DNA of 64,000 nt. Origin: Endotrypanum monterogeii (taxonomy: Eukaryota > Euglenozoa > Kinetoplastea > Trypanosomatida > Trypanosomatidae). This document shows, in pieces, positions 1-8,806 of this stretch. The notes below the pieces were generated by a model. That model was given only the letters and a program-made list of their open reading frames with translations. It had not been told where the DNA came from and searched no databases. Position 1 is the first letter of the stretch, and each line of letters starts with the position of its first letter. Both the position numbers and the translations under genes were made by a program. The DNA lies in the NCBI GenBank assembly GCA_000333855.2, contig CM007320.1, positions 450,734-514,733 of the forward strand, given 5' to 3'.

Positions 1-1
1 G

Positions 2-199
2 TACCGACACATGCCGGAGAACGAATCCGCTGCTCTTCCTGACGGGATTATTCTTTTTCAGAACACGGCGCGCGCACTTGAAAGGGAGTTTTTCCAGCCA
101 ATGGGATATCGCAGGGCCGAGGTGGTCCTTCATTCACTCCACAGCTTTGAACCGGACGAGGACCGGTATCTCGAGCTGTGGGGTCGTGAAAAAGTGTAG
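2..199 (+). CDS. 3' end of an unidentified protein gene, truncated by the window edge
   Basis: The frame is open from base 2, upstream of the first ATG at 11, and runs to TAG at 197-199, so this is most simply the last 65 codons of a longer gene that starts outside the window. The visible tail is soluble and mixed in charge, with no membrane segment, Cys pair or targeting tripeptide; it ends in a Glu/Asp/Trp-rich stretch (YLELWGREKV). I recognise no family. A free-standing 62-aa protein starting at base 11 is possible but less likely, because no splice acceptor region can be seen at the edge. Confidence 0.55.
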   Translation, partial: YRHMPENESAALPDGIILFQNTARALEREFFQPMGYRRAEVVLHSLHSFEPDEDRYLELWGREKV

Positions 200-1066
200 T
201 GAGCATGTTTTGTGACTGTGGTGGCTATTGATGCACTGTGGATGACGAAGCCGGTAGCCTCTGCGCTGCGCCGACTCTCCTCTTGAACTCCACCCCATTT
301 CATCTCCTGCCAATGAGAAGAGAGAAGGCGAAGGCGTGTTTTAATCCTGAATTTTTCCTGGTGTGATGGTTAGCTCTCCATTTCTGAGTGTGCCCACTTC
401 AACAGGTTTGCACTTATTCCGTTCACGTTGGCTTTTCGAAAAACGGAAGAAGAAAAAGGGCACGAAGACAGTGCAGCAGACACTCTCTCTTTCTCTATAG
501 ATATCGCCATGATCAGAGCACCACAAAAATGAGTGGGCAAAACGAACCAAAGGGAATCGCATCCTACACTTTTTTTCCCCATCGGTTTCGAGTCAAAGGT
601 TCACCTAAGAAGACGCTCACTCTGCACGCTACGCAGTGTTTTACAGCAAAAAGAGATTTGGGTTTTGTTGCTTATATATATACATACATACATATATATA
701 TTTTTTCTCCTCTACGGGAAGCGAGTTTATTCTGCTTCCCTTCCCTCTCGCTTTTTCTCCTCCACCTTCACATCGTATGGAGTTGCTCAAGTCCGATTCC
801 ATCTCTTCCCTCGTTTTCGCCGGCCTTGCCGTGTCTCGTAGAGCCTTAGTGTTACCCCACATATCACAACCTCCTTCCTTGAGGTGTGGTTAAAGGCCCT
901 GTTCTGGATTTCGTCGATAAATAAATATATATATATATACCTTTATTTGTCTGACGGAAGGCTCGCTTCTTGACTCTGTGCGACGTGGCGCCTTTTCTGT
1001 TTTCTTGCTTTCCTGTTTTTCGTTTTTCTATGGGGCAGGGAGACTCTGCAGTGTGAGCATGAAAAC
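200..1066. other. Intergenic spacer (3' UTR plus next splice region)
   Basis: No supportable gene. It holds a short TA tract near 926-939 and T-rich pyrimidine stretches near 985-1030 that precede the acceptor of the next gene. Confidence 0.6.
1050..1051 (+). promoter_or_regulatory. Candidate spliced-leader acceptor AG
   Basis: A T/C-rich tract (about 986-1030) is followed by AG at 1050-1051, 15 nt before the ATG at 1067. The dinucleotide and tract are seen; use as a trans-splice site is inferred. Confidence 0.45.
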
Positions 1067-1070
1067 ATGA
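1059..1070 (+). other. Three-codon upstream ORF overlapping the next start
   Basis: ATG AAA ACA TGA encodes Met-Lys-Thr. Its stop overlaps the ATG at 1067 in the sequence ATGA. If the acceptor at 1050-1051 is used, it would be the first start codon of the mRNA. Confidence 0.5.
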
Positions 1071-1831
1071 ACACTGCACCACCCCGCGCCACGACGTCCT
1101 CCTCTCCGGCAATGAAGCGGTATTTGCAGCAAACGGTGGAGGACGATATCGTCTGTGCGTTCGGGCCAGATTATTTCCATGGAGCGCGTACTGGAGCGTT
1201 CGTCGGCTCGTTTTTTTCCGCAATGCTTTGTAGGCACACATTCGTGCTCCTAAGGGAGGACCAGCGCGAGGTCGACCACCTCGCTGGTTTCCAGAGGGGC
1301 CAGCGAAACCCTCGCTTCTCCTCTTGGACTATTCCTCGAGGCTTTCGAACGCAGCCAATGCTCACCACGGGGTGCATCGCACTCGCGACAACCTCTTGGA
1401 TGAAGTGCATCAAATGCTACATGGCAAACCAGCGTTGTCGTGAGTTTTTCTTTGACGACATTCAGTTTGATTTGCTCCATGAAGTAGCTGAAGCGGACGA
1501 ATCCATGTCGTCCCTTTTGTCGACGCGCTCGCACACAGCTCCCCGACCTGAGGCAGACACACCCAGTGCTCACTCGTCGTCCCTAGAGAGTGGCACTCAA
1601 GATCTCCTGGCTCAGACCCCTGCCTCTTCGAAATCTGCATCGAGTTCGGCGGTGAGTCACCTGCTTCACGCCCACGGCAGCAGACCGGGCTCCGCCCAAC
1701 TCCGATCTATTCACCGCCCACCAACGTACTATGACGGGATCGCAGCGGCATTTCTCGGTTCCATATTGGATTGCTACTTGCCGCAGAAGCCAGTGCAAGG
1801 GTACTACAACATGCGTGCTGGCGTTTGGTGA
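1067..1831 (+). CDS. Unidentified protein, possibly membrane associated (254 aa)
   Basis: I do not recognise the family with confidence. Two small-residue-rich stretches could be membrane segments: about residues 39-55 (GARTGAFVGSFFSAML) and 225-238 (GIAAAFLGSILDCYLP). They resemble loosely the glycine-rich segments of Tim17/22/23 proteins, but the central Ser/Pro-rich region (about 150-215) is not typical of that family. A Cys-containing segment (CIKCYMANQRC) lies near residue 119. ATG 1067 follows a polypyrimidine tract and AG at 1050-1051. The preceding upstream ORF (1059-1070) overlaps this start. It could be an import-related or lineage-specific membrane protein; coding status itself looks solid from length and the splice context. 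Confidence 0.65.
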   Translation: MNTAPPRATTSSSPAMKRYLQQTVEDDIVCAFGPDYFHGARTGAFVGSFFSAMLCRHTFVLLREDQREVDHLAGFQRGQRNPRFSSWTIPRGFRTQPMLTTGCIALATTSWMKCIKCYMANQRCREFFFDDIQFDLLHEVAEADESMSSLLSTRSHTAPRPEADTPSAHSSSLESGTQDLLAQTPASSKSASSSAVSHLLHAHGSRPGSAQLRSIHRPPTYYDGIAAAFLGSILDCYLPQKPVQGYYNMRAGVW

Positions 1832-2438
1832 ACATGGATGAATATGGTGGGTGCCATGGAATGGTGCAACCCCACTTCGGTGTCAAATAAGCTGACAGCT
1901 GGGGTAGACAGCTGTGGTTCTTGTTGGGAAATGCTGGGCCGCTGGTGTGCAGAGGTGTAATCACCGCCCAAATGGAATTCACAAATCCGCTTGTACTGGA
2001 CACAACTCCACACACAGGAAAAAAAAACACACGCAAAGATGAGAAGGGGAAACGTGGCGGAATCCTTTTATCAAATTTATGTATTTCCTCCTCTTCTTGA
2101 CTGCTTCCCGAACGTCTTCGTCTCCTAAAGAAGAAGGGATGCGAGTGGAACTGAAAAACGGTGGAATCTATCGCGTGTGTGTTTTTTTTTTTTCCGACCC
2201 TGTCCACCACGGGGACGGTCGAAATTCGGCAATGCAAACTGCTTATTTTGGTTTCCATTTTCGTGGATACTAACTTTAGTTTTTTTTTTTCAAGGATCAC
2301 CGACTTCTTTTTTTTTTTTTTGCTCACTTTTTTTCTCTGCGTACCTCATCTCCTCTTTTTTTTCTTTTCGTACACATCATACACATGACACATACATTTG
2401 CACTCACCCCTTTTTTGTTTGCCATATACTCTCCGAGA

Positions 2439-2475
<37 letters not shown>

Positions 2476-2624
2476 TCAAAAGGCTGCATCCGCTACGAGT
2501 GCTTACTCACCTATCGAGAAACATATATATATGAACCAACACTCATCTGACCACGCTGGATCTAGCTTCAACTGCCGCGCTATCATAGACGCCTATTTAC
2601 ACACGCACAAAACGTTGTGAGGTG
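1832..2624. other. Intergenic spacer with poly-T runs
   Basis: No supportable gene. It contains long T runs (about 2177-2190, 2280-2290, 2308-2322), a (TA)n tract at 2443-2472 and pyrimidine-rich sequence expected for polyadenylation and trans-splicing. Confidence 0.6.
2443..2472. repeat. (AT)15 microsatellite
   Basis: Perfect AT dinucleotide tract in the spacer upstream of the 2625 gene. Confidence 0.95.
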
Positions 2625-4418
2625 ATGGATACCTCGACAGATGCCTCCTTTGCCCGGCCGACGAGGCTGGACACAACAGCCTTCCCACCATGGCAGAGGT
2701 CCAGTCCTGAATGTAGTGGCAGTCAAGCTGGATCTTCTAAGCAGTCGGACACCAAAGCATTCAGCGACGCAGCGTTCAACACGGCACCAGAGTCTGTGAC
2801 ATCTGGGTTAAATTTGTGTCGATCTTCCTGTAAGCAAAAAGGCATTTCTTTCCTTAGAAATATGTTCTCGAGCCAAGAGGGATCGACCACGAGCTCCTCT
2901 GCTGCAGAGGGCTTCGCTGCCACCAATACGCTCCCACCCCGCGCCGTAGCTGAGGGAGAGCGGCAACGGCTATCCGCCCCTACCTTGACCTACCGGAGAA
3001 ATAGCGGCGCCGCGTGTGACGAAAAAAATGTGGTTCGCGTCATGGTTCGGGGTGAAAATCAGGAAAGGTCAGGGGTGACGGTCGCATCTGCCAAGACAAC
3101 GTGCGCGGATTTCAAACAAGAAGAATCGCGCCGAATGTCTCTGACGAACAACGCCTTTTCTGCGTGGCAATTTCAGGGCTTGGTTAGCGGGGCTGCGGAG
3201 GAATCGGATCGGCGCTCAGCCAAGCGTAACTCTAGCTCGCTCTCCGCCATGCTGCTGAGTGGGGAGGGATCGTCTGTCATACCAACCGCGATATCGCTCT
3301 GTTCCGAGCATCGCTGCGACCGTGCCACGCCCTTGGCAGATGCCATTAGACTTAGCTTGCAGTACGCTGTTCCACCGTTTATGTCCATCTCATCGTTTCC
3401 CACGCCTTCTGAGCAGAGCATATCCGTCATGCGGACTTCAGTGCAGCACCTCATACATAATTCACAGCACTGCATAAGGCCCTCGTCTTCTCACTTGGGT
3501 GTCGGCGAAAAGAGATTGTCGGACGACGCGAATGCTGCCGAGCAACGCTCTTCTGGCGCGTTTCCCGCGCACAATGGAGCATTAGCGACACAGGGTATGT
3601 GTGAGCTGTCGAAACGCTGGGAGTCGTCCTTCGTGCCCCCACAAAGGGGAATGAAAGGTTGGACAGGTAAACTACCCCCTATCTGCCCCCCGCTTACCGT
3701 GCCCGACCACAACAGCGCTACGCTACCGCAGCCCTCCCCGCATAATCCATGGGCACCGACTGTTCCGTGCTCTCCAGTTCTGGGTTATGACCCTAACGTA
3801 GTAAACGCCTGCATCCTGGAGGAGCAGGAGGAGCGTGAGGCACTCTTGAAAAAAGAAAATTTGACCTTCAAAACATTTCTCGCAGAAGAAGTCTCGTCTT
3901 ACCTCGCCGTTAGTCGCCTGTCGAGGGAAAAGGATCGACAACACAAGGAAAATAGTCTTGTCATTGCGCAAGACAAGCTCGTGGAAGAGGAGACGAGTCT
4001 GTTGCGGGATGCAATGCACGCGCGCATGATAGCAACGGAGGTTGAACACATAAGGTCTGTAAGCGTGTATTCGTCCATTGAACCAGTTGGGATCCCCAAG
4101 CACTATGAGCGCGGGCCGCAGTCGATGCTGGTGGACTTACCAAAGACACAGGCGGATGTGGATACGAAGACGCAGGGCATCCTTTCTGATCCGTCGTACT
4201 CTCTCTCTTCGAACATGAGAATCGACAGGGGCGCGGCGTCAAAGGGTCCTCCACCACTAATGTCAACTCACGCGTTCCCTATGGAATCCTCGAAAACGAA
4301 AGATGTGGGAGACCGCCCTCTCAAGGATGAAATCCAGCGACAACTTCGCCTTGGCAGGCAGTTTTCTCGAAAGAGGGACGAGTGGACAACAGACCCCATC
4401 TTTTTGCAGTTATATTGA
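2625..4418 (+). CDS. Unidentified low-complexity protein with C-terminal coiled coil (597 aa)
   Basis: No family recognised. The start is the ATG at 2625; one codon earlier is only GTG. Residues 1-380 are Ser/Thr/Pro-rich and probably disordered. A highly charged helical stretch follows at roughly residues 390-475, beginning LEEQEEREALLKKENLTFK and rich in Glu, Lys and Leu, consistent with a coiled coil. The tail (about 560-597) is basic. There is no signal peptide or membrane segment. Such proteins are common as cytoskeleton-associated or regulatory proteins in trypanosomatids, but nothing here assigns a role. TGA at 4416-4418 is followed by CA and TA microsatellites. Confidence 0.75.
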   Translation: MDTSTDASFARPTRLDTTAFPPWQRSSPECSGSQAGSSKQSDTKAFSDAAFNTAPESVTSGLNLCRSSCKQKGISFLRNMFSSQEGSTTSSSAAEGFAATNTLPPRAVAEGERQRLSAPTLTYRRNSGAACDEKNVVRVMVRGENQERSGVTVASAKTTCADFKQEESRRMSLTNNAFSAWQFQGLVSGAAEESDRRSAKRNSSSLSAMLLSGEGSSVIPTAISLCSEHRCDRATPLADAIRLSLQYAVPPFMSISSFPTPSEQSISVMRTSVQHLIHNSQHCIRPSSSHLGVGEKRLSDDANAAEQRSSGAFPAHNGALATQGMCELSKRWESSFVPPQRGMKGWTGKLPPICPPLTVPDHNSATLPQPSPHNPWAPTVPCSPVLGYDPNVVNACILEEQEEREALLKKENLTFKTFLAEEVSSYLAVSRLSREKDRQHKENSLVIAQDKLVEEETSLLRDAMHARMIATEVEHIRSVSVYSSIEPVGIPKHYERGPQSMLVDLPKTQADVDTKTQGILSDPSYSLSSNMRIDRGAASKGPPPLMSTHAFPMESSKTKDVGDRPLKDEIQRQLRLGRQFSRKRDEWTTDPIFLQLY

Positions 4419-6550
4419 TTTATCTCATACACATACACCTCACACACGCACACACACACATATATATATATATATTATTGTTCCGTTCTCAAGTGTTCTC
4501 CTCTCTCTTCTCGAGGGTAAGGCAAAACACATCCTGCACATAAAAAAGTCTTCTTTCCAAAGGAAAGAGGCGGCGTCTTGTGTCCTGCGTAGTGTCTACT
4601 GCACAGCAATTCTTCTTGTTTTTTTTTTTGTTCCCTCCTCCTCATCTGTGCGTCGGTTTCGAACGAGGAATGTCCAGCCAACGAGAAGGTGCAAGCATGA
4701 TGTGTGTGTGTGTGTGTGGGTGGGTGGAAAAGTCTACGACTCTCCGTGCCTAATGAACCCAATCTCCACTCTAACCATCATGGTAGTCTTCAGTGTTCGC
4801 CAAACCGGGTGATGTGGTCTTATGCTAGCATACCTGGAACACAGTGAAGTCACAGTAGACGATTGCTGCCGTCCTTTATGATACCCATAAGCTAAACGAT
4901 TTTTGGGGCTCAGTTTGTGTGAAGAAGAAGTGAGGTGGGTACTGTATGGCTCCAACATCTTCTACCTGCTCCTTATTTCCCGTTACCTATTGGGGGGAGA
5001 TGGGGGAGGCGGGAGAGTCTAGGCTATGCTGAGAAATGCACCACTTGGTTACCTTTCAGAACGCAAGCGACTTTGCGTCATGGGCTTTAGTATTGGGGAT
5101 TGGAATAACCGAGGGCAAGGATCGCGCTTTGACAGCCCCATTTTGTCACTTCAACGTTTGCGAAGTGTCGCTCTTCGCAGCGATGTGGATGTTAATTTGC
5201 CATTGACCCCACTTCCACACTCTTCCCCTCCCCTCTCACGCGTAGGTGTATGCGTGTGTGTCTGTTAAGTATGGAATTATTGACTCAAGTTTCGAAATCA
5301 CAATCAACACTAAAAAGTCTATAAAACGAAAAAAAAACATCATTTCTCATCCGTTATTTTTATGGTTTGATTACCTGTGATCCTTACTTTTTTTTTTTCA
5401 CCAATGCACTCTCCCTACCCCACCACTCGAATAAGAACTTGGAGAAAGGTATTCCCCCCCCATGGTTTGCGAGGGAGGGAGGTACTTGGTCATAACCGTT
5501 ACTCTACGGGTTCAATATTGCCTCCGATGTACACATACTTATATATATGTCACGTGCACGCGTCTAATGCGGTGTGGTGAAAAAGATTCAGATGGTTGCT
5601 TACCTTCGTCCTTTTTCTAAGACTTTTTTTTTTTTTTTCAAGTGCCCAGGGCGGCCTCCCTAAACGCATTACGTTTACCAAAAGCGCACTTTATCTCTGG
5701 GACAGTCCTTGTTCAATGTATGTGCGTGACGATATATGTATGTAGGAGTTTGTGTCTGTCTGTTTTTTTTTTTTCAGCTTATGTGTGTATTTGGCGATGG
5801 ACCACTGTATGCCAACTAGCTCCTTTACGTGATGTAGTGGGGCGCTCACACAAGAGGTTCCCATTTTGCATAAGTGCCTGACTTGCCGTGGTACGACGAA
5901 AGAAATGTCTTTGCTGTATACGTATTGTCCGTTATAAAATTTGGTCCAAGGGCTTCCCTGCACTTTTGAACAAAATCAGTGTGCGACCTTCTCCCCTGCT
6001 CCCTTCTTCTTTGCGCACCGCACGGGTATACGAATCACTCCTCGAGTTTGTCTTCCTTCAACTTTCTTTACCAATGAAACCCGAATCCGTGCGGGTGGGG
6101 CGCCCCCTCTGCAGGGTGGCATGACAGGCCACTGGTGCATGGCCTTTTTCCACTTGTACAATAACATCACATTCACAACCTCCTTTCTCCCCCCCCCCCA
6201 CCACACACACACACCTCATTTTTCCTGTTGGAGAGAATCCAAACAGCTTCCGTCAACCGTAACCCAAAGCTTCCAATAGAGACGCACACATTCCGGACGT
6301 AGCCATCACTCTCAAATGTGCACAGCTTAAGTTGCACTGCACATCACAAACCTATGATGACTCTCAACGTTTTTTCCCCCAGGCCGTTTTTTTTTCTTTT
6401 CCTGCGCCATTGACGTTAGTCCTCTCTCTTTTGTCGCTGACTCGTCGTTCTTATTGACCCCCCCCCTCCCTCCTCCTCCTCCCTTGGCATCGGTTGGGTG
6501 TGCTCGTGGCCTGGATAGGGGTTCAATCCTCGGCACGAGGTACTAAAAAC
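4419..6550. other. Long intergenic spacer (about 2.1 kb)
   Basis: No supportable gene on either strand. It contains a TA tract near 4460-4474, a GT tract at 4701-4718, several T runs (about 4620, 5390, 5625-5638, 5762-5774), a C/CA run near 6188-6210 and a strong polypyrimidine tract at about 6455-6485. Long frames here are broken by microsatellites and lack conserved-looking composition. Confidence 0.6.
6517..6518 (+). promoter_or_regulatory. Candidate spliced-leader acceptor AG
   Basis: The C/T-rich tract at about 6455-6485 is followed by AG at 6517-6518, giving a 32-nt 5' UTR to ATG 6551. This position argues against any start upstream of 6551. Confidence 0.5.
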
Positions 6551-8305
6551 ATGAAGTCGTTTCCGTTGCAGCACAAGAAAATGCAGCGACTGACTCTGCC
6601 CTATCTAGAGGTTGGTACCTGCGAAGTCATGAATCTAGCTAGCTCCTACAACATGGATTCGTTTAACGTTTTTAATAACAAAAACAGAGGTTACTTCCAT
6701 TCCACTGCTGCGGTCGCCGCCCAATCGTTTTCGGTGGGTTCGAGCTACAAAGCCTCTGAGTGCTCTCCTCTCCAGAGTCAAGAGACCTTTCTGGGTGAGA
6801 TGGTTGGTGGTGGTCTGCTAGATAGCTACACAGGCCGTGAAGCATCCACCTTCGTTAGCAACTACCTTGCAAACGCGCTTAGCATGCACACCATTTTGCC
6901 TAGTGAACTGCAAAAAATGCGCAGGGAGGATCCCTCAAACCCTCTCCTTGCAATTATGATGGCCGCCTTGTCGCGGCGACGCAGTTTGCAAACGAATTCG
7001 GAGAGTCTCGTGACGGATTGGGATCTGCAGCAGTACGCTATTAGCGCTGATGCCGCTTTTTTTCGTTCGTGTAACTGTATGGGACGCCCGCCGAGCTCCT
7101 CAACTGTCGGGGTGAAGATAGGTCGAAAAGAGATCGCCGAGGAATATGTGCAGACTGCACTTCCACCGGAGGAAAGTGGGTGCCGGGGCGTTTGGTTTTC
7201 AGCCACTGTGACTCCAACCTGGTTGGCGGAGCGGCGGCGTCACGAGATGAAGGAGCGCAAACGGCACCTGGCCCCTTCTCCACAAAGAGTTCTCGCGTCT
7301 GCGGAGGCAGCTGAGGATCACCAAGCTCGAGAGTTGCTGGCTGAGACTCCTTTGTGTCTTGACGTAGCGGTCGGCTCCCTGGGTAATTCACGTGCTTTCG
7401 GTGTTGCGCGAAACACGTTAACTGACGGCTTTCAGAGCCGGATGGACCCATCGCGGGAGCGGACAGTCCCTTTGAGCACCGACCACAACCCGCTGCGTTC
7501 CTCCGAGTTTCGGCGTGTCGTGCAGGCAGGTGGCAAGGTGGACTCGGCCGTGGGTGACATGATTGACGGAAATCCGTACTACAACGTCGCGCGAAGCTTT
7601 GGTCACTGGTCAATGAAGAGGGACAGTCGTCGCTCGCCGGTAGAGCAAAAAATGATCGCTCTTCCAACTGTGAGAACGTGGCGCATGCTTCCAGGGGATG
7701 CCCTTGTACTCTGCAACCATGCTGTATTCGAGAACAGACATCAGGACGACAGTAGCATGGATGAGCTGGCCAAGGTGGTGGGCCGAGGGCTTACGAAGAA
7801 TTCCTCACCGGAGGTGATCGCTGCCTCTCTTTGTGACTTCGCCGTTCGCTTCGGTGCTGAGCACTCCCTCCAGGTGATGGTAGCGGTGGCCAGGTCCGTG
7901 GCCGTTGACGCACAAACTGTGAACCATCGGGACAGTTGTAGTGTATTATCGCCAGAGTTTGCAGAATGGGTGGAGCCGGGGCCACTATACGTGGGTGCCT
8001 GCCAGCAATTTCCTGAGCTGCGAGAAAAGCTGCAGCGAGACTGTGCCCGGTGTGGTATTACGCTCGACTCGCTGATTCGCCGTCGCTGGGAACGTGTGCG
8101 AGGGGTTCTCTCTTCTCGCCACTCGCTGCCGCTGTTGCCCTTGTACGGAAAGGAATGTGGCACTCTACAGCAAGTTATGGATGAGGAAGCCCTTTTTTTC
8201 GAGGATACTGTCCTTCACAACATCACCGACGCGAACGATCCGCGTCTGGATTGGTTTTTTAAAAGGCTGGCAAAGCGACTGCAGCCAAACACCCCTATCG
8301 CCTGA
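6551..8305 (+). CDS. PP2C-fold pseudophosphatase (584 aa)
   Basis: The landmarks of a PPM/PP2C Ser/Thr phosphatase occur in the correct order, but the metal-binding acidic residues are replaced. Residues 80-88 (FLGEMVGGG) stand where DGHGG is expected. SLGNSRAF at 276-283 corresponds to vGDSRa with Asp changed to Asn. DHNP at 311-314 and AGG at 326-328 match the LSxDHkP and agG elements. NPYYNVARSFGHW (341-353) matches the GNLAVSRAFGD strand. DALVLCNHAVFE (383-394) replaces the CDG Asp. AEHSLQVMVAV (436-446) replaces the terminal DN motif. In the family these Asp residues bind the catalytic Mn/Mg ions, so the protein is probably inactive and acts as a binding or regulatory subunit. Start ATG 6551 follows AG at 6517-6518; the frame upstream begins only with TTG. 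No targeting signal is seen. Confidence 0.75.
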   Translation: MKSFPLQHKKMQRLTLPYLEVGTCEVMNLASSYNMDSFNVFNNKNRGYFHSTAAVAAQSFSVGSSYKASECSPLQSQETFLGEMVGGGLLDSYTGREASTFVSNYLANALSMHTILPSELQKMRREDPSNPLLAIMMAALSRRRSLQTNSESLVTDWDLQQYAISADAAFFRSCNCMGRPPSSSTVGVKIGRKEIAEEYVQTALPPEESGCRGVWFSATVTPTWLAERRRHEMKERKRHLAPSPQRVLASAEAAEDHQARELLAETPLCLDVAVGSLGNSRAFGVARNTLTDGFQSRMDPSRERTVPLSTDHNPLRSSEFRRVVQAGGKVDSAVGDMIDGNPYYNVARSFGHWSMKRDSRRSPVEQKMIALPTVRTWRMLPGDALVLCNHAVFENRHQDDSSMDELAKVVGRGLTKNSSPEVIAASLCDFAVRFGAEHSLQVMVAVARSVAVDAQTVNHRDSCSVLSPEFAEWVEPGPLYVGACQQFPELREKLQRDCARCGITLDSLIRRRWERVRGVLSSRHSLPLLPLYGKECGTLQQVMDEEALFFEDTVLHNITDANDPRLDWFFKRLAKRLQPNTPIA

Positions 8306-8323
8306 TATATATATATATATATA
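8305..8323. repeat. (AT)n tract starting on the stop codon
   Basis: The final A of TGA (8303-8305) is the first base of an AT tract reaching 8323. Confidence 0.9.
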
Positions 8324-8806
8324 ATTTTTTGTATTTTGGTGTTGGTGTCTTTCTTCTCGAGGCACCTGCTATTTCGTGAAATAAAAAGCAACTCGCTCTG
8401 TTTTTGTCCAGTTCAATGGGGCTGCTTGAACATTGCAACATTCTTAATCTTTTGCTCGCGCACACATGTGCGAGCACCGGCATTCCAGATCTTCCGTTTG
8501 GCTCACCACACTTCAAGGACGAAGGAAAAAGAAGTAGGCAAAATGGTGATTCCCTGGATATCCCCGTCGAAGAGAGATGGATACATTCGTGGGAATGAAA
8601 ATCTTTCAAGTTGCGATGTGCTACACATGAGGGGAAAGACTTAAAAGACCTTCAGCAGCTTTTACTGTCCTACGTATTATCATTTCCTTCTACTCATTCA
8701 TTGAAATATCTTTTTTTCTGTTTGTTCTTTTTTCCTTCTCTTCATGTTCGGAGATTAAATCAAAGAAAGGATACTGGCGCCGCACACGCGCCAAAGGGGC
8801 CCCATT
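8324..8806. other. Intergenic spacer
   Basis: No gene seen. The T-rich tract at about 8709-8743 followed by AG at 8752-8753 is a plausible acceptor for the next gene, leaving a 53-nt 5' UTR. Confidence 0.55.

Noticed and set aside
1832..2624. Frames rich in YIYIYI or FFFF peptides around TA and T runs
   Set aside because: These are translations of microsatellites and homopolymers, seen throughout the spacers.
7041..7667. 208-codon minus-strand frame
   Set aside because: Antisense shadow of the PP2C-like gene.
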